In this document: positions 61,806-64,000 of the stretch, one piece after another
Layout of the letters: each line of letters begins with the position of its first letter
Position numbering within the stretch: position 1 is the stretch's first letter
Assembly (NCBI GenBank): GCA_963775835.1
Contig: CAVZKV010000007.1
Coordinates: 82,796-146,795 of the forward strand
Direction: 5' to 3'
From: AWTP1-13 sp963775835
GTDB lineage: Bacteria; Pseudomonadota; Alphaproteobacteria; Rhizobiales; Hyphomicrobiaceae
DNA length: 64,000 nt
Made by a program: the position numbers and the translations under genes
Notes under the pieces: generated by a model
What the model was told of the DNA's origin: nothing
Database searches by the model: none
What the model saw: the letters and a program-made list of their open reading frames with translations, nothing else

Positions 61806-62198
61806 ATGCCAGTCGAGTTTAATCACACGATCGTTTGGTCAAAGGACAGCAAAGCCTCAGCGGCCTTCCTCGCGGGCATCCTGGGCTTACCGCCGCCGAG
61901 GAAGTGGGGCCCATTCCAGGTGGTGGCGACCAGCAACGGCGTCAATCTCGACTTTATGGATCGGCAAGGCGAGATCTTGTCTCGACACTTCGCCTTTCTG
62001 GTCAGCGAGACCGAATTCGACGAAATCTTCGAGCGCATCCGGAAGCAGGGTCTTCCCTACTGGGCCGACCCGGCGCGGACAAAGCAGGGTGAGGTCAACC
62101 GCCACGATGGCGGACGCGGCATCTATTTCGAGGATCCGAATGGTCACCTGCTGGAAATCATCACGCGGCCGTACGGTAGCAGTGGCTGGGAGCCCTAA
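61806..62198 (+). CDS. VOC-family (glyoxalase/bleomycin-resistance-like) protein
   Basis: A 130-residue vicinal-oxygen-chelate protein. It shows FNHTIVWSKDSKASAAFLAGILGLPPP at the start, with the first metal His, and GRGIYFEDPNGHLLEIITRPYG at the end with the second His and Glu, the standard metal set. The start at 61806 has GAGGTGGCGAC upstream. Substrate unknown. Confidence 0.92.
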   Translation: MPVEFNHTIVWSKDSKASAAFLAGILGLPPPRKWGPFQVVATSNGVNLDFMDRQGEILSRHFAFLVSETEFDEIFERIRKQGLPYWADPARTKQGEVNRHDGGRGIYFEDPNGHLLEIITRPYGSSGWEP

Positions 62199-62517
62199 CA
62201 CCAGGAAACGTCGGCGAGCCGAGTTCTTAGCGAAGAAAAATGAGAAGACGTCATCCCGAGAGGACATGAGTGGGATCACCAAAGTGGCTTTGAGCGTTTT
62301 TGGGGCGGCTTGGTTTTTGCTCGTCGCACGCCGGCCGCTCCGGCATGGTTTGCCTGGCAGCCAATGCCGATAGCCTGTCGGCTGCTTCTGGCCGTCGCAG
62401 CGGCGGCATTCGCTCTGTGGCGTCGTTGAGCTATGCTGGAATTCCCGTTTTCCGGCTGGGAGCACGCCCACGCCGGCTGCATTGGCCAAGCAAGTCCATT
62501 AAGCCTGCTCTATTGCC
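62199..62517. other. Intergenic stretch
   Basis: About 320 bases between the VOC and GNAT genes. No frame has a recognisable family; nothing regulatory was found. Confidence 0.45.
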
Positions 62518-63270
62518 ATGAACAGCCGGCAGCGCGAGATTGAGTATGCGATCGAGGTGTTCGTGCGCGGCCACAGCGCCGGCAAGAGCCGTACCTATCC
62601 CTATGAAACTCACCGCATTCGCTCCCTATGGGTCATGCGCGATGCGTCGCGTAAGAATCCTCGCGACTATCGCAAGGAGGAATGGATTGCCTACGACGTG
62701 GACGCAACCAAAGTGGATGCGGTGGCGCGAAGCCACAGCCGCGGGCGCTTCTTTGTAGGCGCGATGGTCGAGACCGGCGTCTCCGACCAACCAACCCGAG
62801 CCGCCTACAGATGCCTTGGCTACCGGCTGCTCGCCACGGAGGGTTTCTTCGTGCAGCGGCTGCGGCGAATCCCCAAAGTCCCCGTTCCTTTGCCGATCGA
62901 ACGCGTGCGTACGCCCGAGCTGGCGTCACGTTTGGCTCAGGCCACGCGCACGCGCCCCATCTTGCCGAGCCTGCTCGAGAATGACGCCCCTTTCCGTCAG
63001 TATGTGGCGCTGGATGAGCAGGAAATCGTGGGCCGGGTACGCAGCGTGGATGCGGTCGAGGCGACATGGTGCGCAGACATGTACGTCAACGCGCCCTATC
63101 GGCGGCGCGGGATCGGGCGGGCGCTGTTGTGCCGAATGTTGCGTGACGATCGCGCCCGCGGCGCAAAGTGTTCGGTGCTGACGGCGAGCCACGTGGGGGC
63201 GCTTCTGTACCCGCGCGTGGGCTACGAGCGGATCGGAACGCTTTTGCTCTTCGCACCAAGGAAGGGTTAG
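62518..63270 (+). CDS. GNAT-family N-acetyltransferase, two-part
   Basis: A 250-residue protein. The second half is a GNAT domain: ATWCADMYVNAPYRRRGIGRALLCRMLRDDRARGAKCSVLTASHVGALLYPRVGYERIG, with the R-R-x-G-I-G acetyl-CoA motif. The first half (REIEYAIEVFVRGHSAGKSRTYPYETHRIRSLWVMRD and TRAAYRCLGYRLLATEGFFVQRLRRIP) looks like a second, degenerate GNAT domain. The start is at 62518. Acceptor unknown. Confidence 0.85.
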   Translation: MNSRQREIEYAIEVFVRGHSAGKSRTYPYETHRIRSLWVMRDASRKNPRDYRKEEWIAYDVDATKVDAVARSHSRGRFFVGAMVETGVSDQPTRAAYRCLGYRLLATEGFFVQRLRRIPKVPVPLPIERVRTPELASRLAQATRTRPILPSLLENDAPFRQYVALDEQEIVGRVRSVDAVEATWCADMYVNAPYRRRGIGRALLCRMLRDDRARGAKCSVLTASHVGALLYPRVGYERIGTLLLFAPRKG

Positions 63271-63550
63271 GCGAGGAGCCGACGGTTTCCCTCTGAACCG
63301 CGGAGGCCACCGAACGCCTGCCAAGCTCCATGACTGCCTGGCCATTCAATCAATGCAACGATGGCCCTCGATCAGCCGGCGCTGCTCGGCAAGATGGTGC
63401 GCCAAGAAAATCCAGCACCGCACGGAGCCACGCGCCTGAGGTCGGGGTGACAACAACCGCACCTACGCTTCACGAGCGGAGCACGCAGGCGCGAAAGCTC
63501 GGGGTCCGGATCGCCGAGATGCCAGGGCGGCGCAGCAACCCCGTGCCGGC

Positions 63551-63736
63551 ACGCGCCGGACGGTAGGCGGGATCGAATACGCCAGCATCAACGCGAACGG
63601 CTATGTACCGGCGCTTGAGCTCGACGATGGAGTGCTCCTCACCGCGCCGGCCGCAATCGTGCAGTACCTGGTGGCTGACCAGAGGTCAAACTTGGGTCTG
63701 CAGCCACCCGCGGGCAGCTGGCGAGGGTGGCGTTGA
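63551..63736 (+). pseudogene. Glutathione S-transferase N-terminal remnant
   Basis: A 60-codon piece reading GIEYASINANGYVPALELDDGVLLTAPAAIVQYLVADQ, then LGLQPPAGSW and a stop at 63736. This is the second half of a thioredoxin-like GST domain (N-x-x-G-x-V-P-x-L, then the P-A-A-I-V-Q-Y-L helix). The upstream half, with the usual start, and the whole C-terminal helical domain are missing or scrambled. It lies 34 bases upstream of the GntR gene. Confidence 0.65.
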
Positions 63737-63770
63737 GATCTTCTTGCCCTCGCGAAGCGCGGATGCTTTC

Positions 63771-64000
63771 ATGCCACCCATGGCTGTATACAGTCGACAG
63801 GACCCCGCCGTCCAAACCATCGCGCGCGTAACGCTCGCCGACCGCGTCTTCGATCAGATCGTGGAGGCGATCGTGCAGGGACGCATCGCGCCCGGGGAAA
63901 CCATCAACGAAGTCAACCTTTCTGCTCGGCTGGGCGTCAGCCGGGCGCCGCTGCGGGAAGCCATTTTTCGCCTGGAGGCAAAGGGCTTGATCCATCGTGT
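63771..64000 (+). CDS. GntR-family transcriptional regulator, partial
   Basis: Starts at the ATG at 63771 (or 63780) and is open at the right edge. The winged HTH is clear: LADRVFDQIVEAIVQGRIAPGETINEVNLSARLGVSRAPLREAIFRLEAKGLI, as in FadR/FCD-type regulators. The ligand-binding half lies beyond the window. It is in a position to control genes further right, so its target is unknown. Confidence 0.9.
   Translation, partial: MPPMAVYSRQDPAVQTIARVTLADRVFDQIVEAIVQGRIAPGETINEVNLSARLGVSRAPLREAIFRLEAKGLIHR

Noticed and set aside
1..64000. tRNA or rRNA genes
   Set aside because: No cloverleaf with a CCA-side acceptor stem or conserved rRNA sequence was found on reading both strands; none is reported.

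Overview
The window is GC-rich chromosomal DNA (roughly 64% GC by eye) from a free-living, probably soil or sediment, alphaproteobacterium. The pointers to that group are a napEDABC operon preceded by an FNR-type site, several Liv-type ABC transporters, a DUF1236 secreted protein, a DUF6496 basic protein, a DUF892 ferritin-like protein, an ECF sigma factor and a 38-residue secreted peptide of a kind I recall from Bradyrhizobium relatives. The assignment rests on family recognition only; there is no rRNA, tRNA or housekeeping marker in the window.

Layout. 1-1.5 kb: two SsuC/TauC-like permeases (the first is cut by the edge). 1.8-3.4 kb: an outer-membrane beta-barrel with His-rich loops and a DUF2946 protein, probably metal-related. 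4.5-5.7 kb: a broken NIT-domain receptor. 5.7-14.4 kb: an M50 protease, then a flavin-dependent monooxygenase, an alpha/beta hydrolase, a complete Liv-type ABC importer (SBP-H-M-G-F) and a frameshifted esterase, which look like one uptake-plus-catabolism unit. 14.7-18.8 kb: small conserved proteins (YidB, PPOX, GYD) and a frameshifted CDP-alcohol phosphatidyltransferase. 19.4-23.7 kb: napEDABC, with a frameshift in napB. 25-28 kb: a polysaccharide deacetylase, a GNAT and hypotheticals. 27.9-33.6 kb (minus strand): a second Liv importer in which the LivM, LivG and LivF domains form one 837-residue protein, followed by a two-domain rhodanese. 34.3-36.4 kb: an ECF sigma factor and a frameshifted di-haem cytochrome c. 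37.6-41.7 kb: stress-type and secreted proteins and an MHS-family MFS transporter. 42.2-47.4 kb: alpha/beta hydrolase, tri-haem cytochrome c, [2Fe-2S] subunit and molybdopterin subunit, a NicAB/isoquinoline-oxidoreductase-like periplasmic hydroxylase. 48.9-51.4 kb: a PCMT-erythromycin-esterase fusion and a DUF6496 protein. 52.3-54.3 kb: a sensor kinase and response-regulator pair in which both phosphotransfer residues are replaced. 54.6-60.6 kb: the tail of an RTX/serralysin-like protein abutting a headless oligopeptide-type binding protein, a frameshifted permease, and a second permease split by a complete 2.2-kb IS1634-type element with a 6-bp target duplication. 60.7-64 kb: DUF1428, NTF2-like, VOC and GNAT proteins, a glutathione transferase remnant and the start of a GntR regulator.

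Three things stand out. First, the kinase/regulator pair at 52.3-54.3 kb has His-to-Tyr and Asp-to-Glu changes at the two residues that define a phosphorelay, and the kinase also has a worn ATP pocket, so it looks like a non-canonical signalling pair. Second, the dipeptide-type ABC operon at 54.6-60.6 kb is a dead locus whose history can be read: head loss at a junction with an RTX fragment, two frameshifts and an exactly reversible IS insertion. Third, about ten genes carry single-base frame changes, several next to short homopolymers. This points either to base-level assembly errors or to unusually active gene decay, and it should be settled before any of these genes is called a pseudogene.
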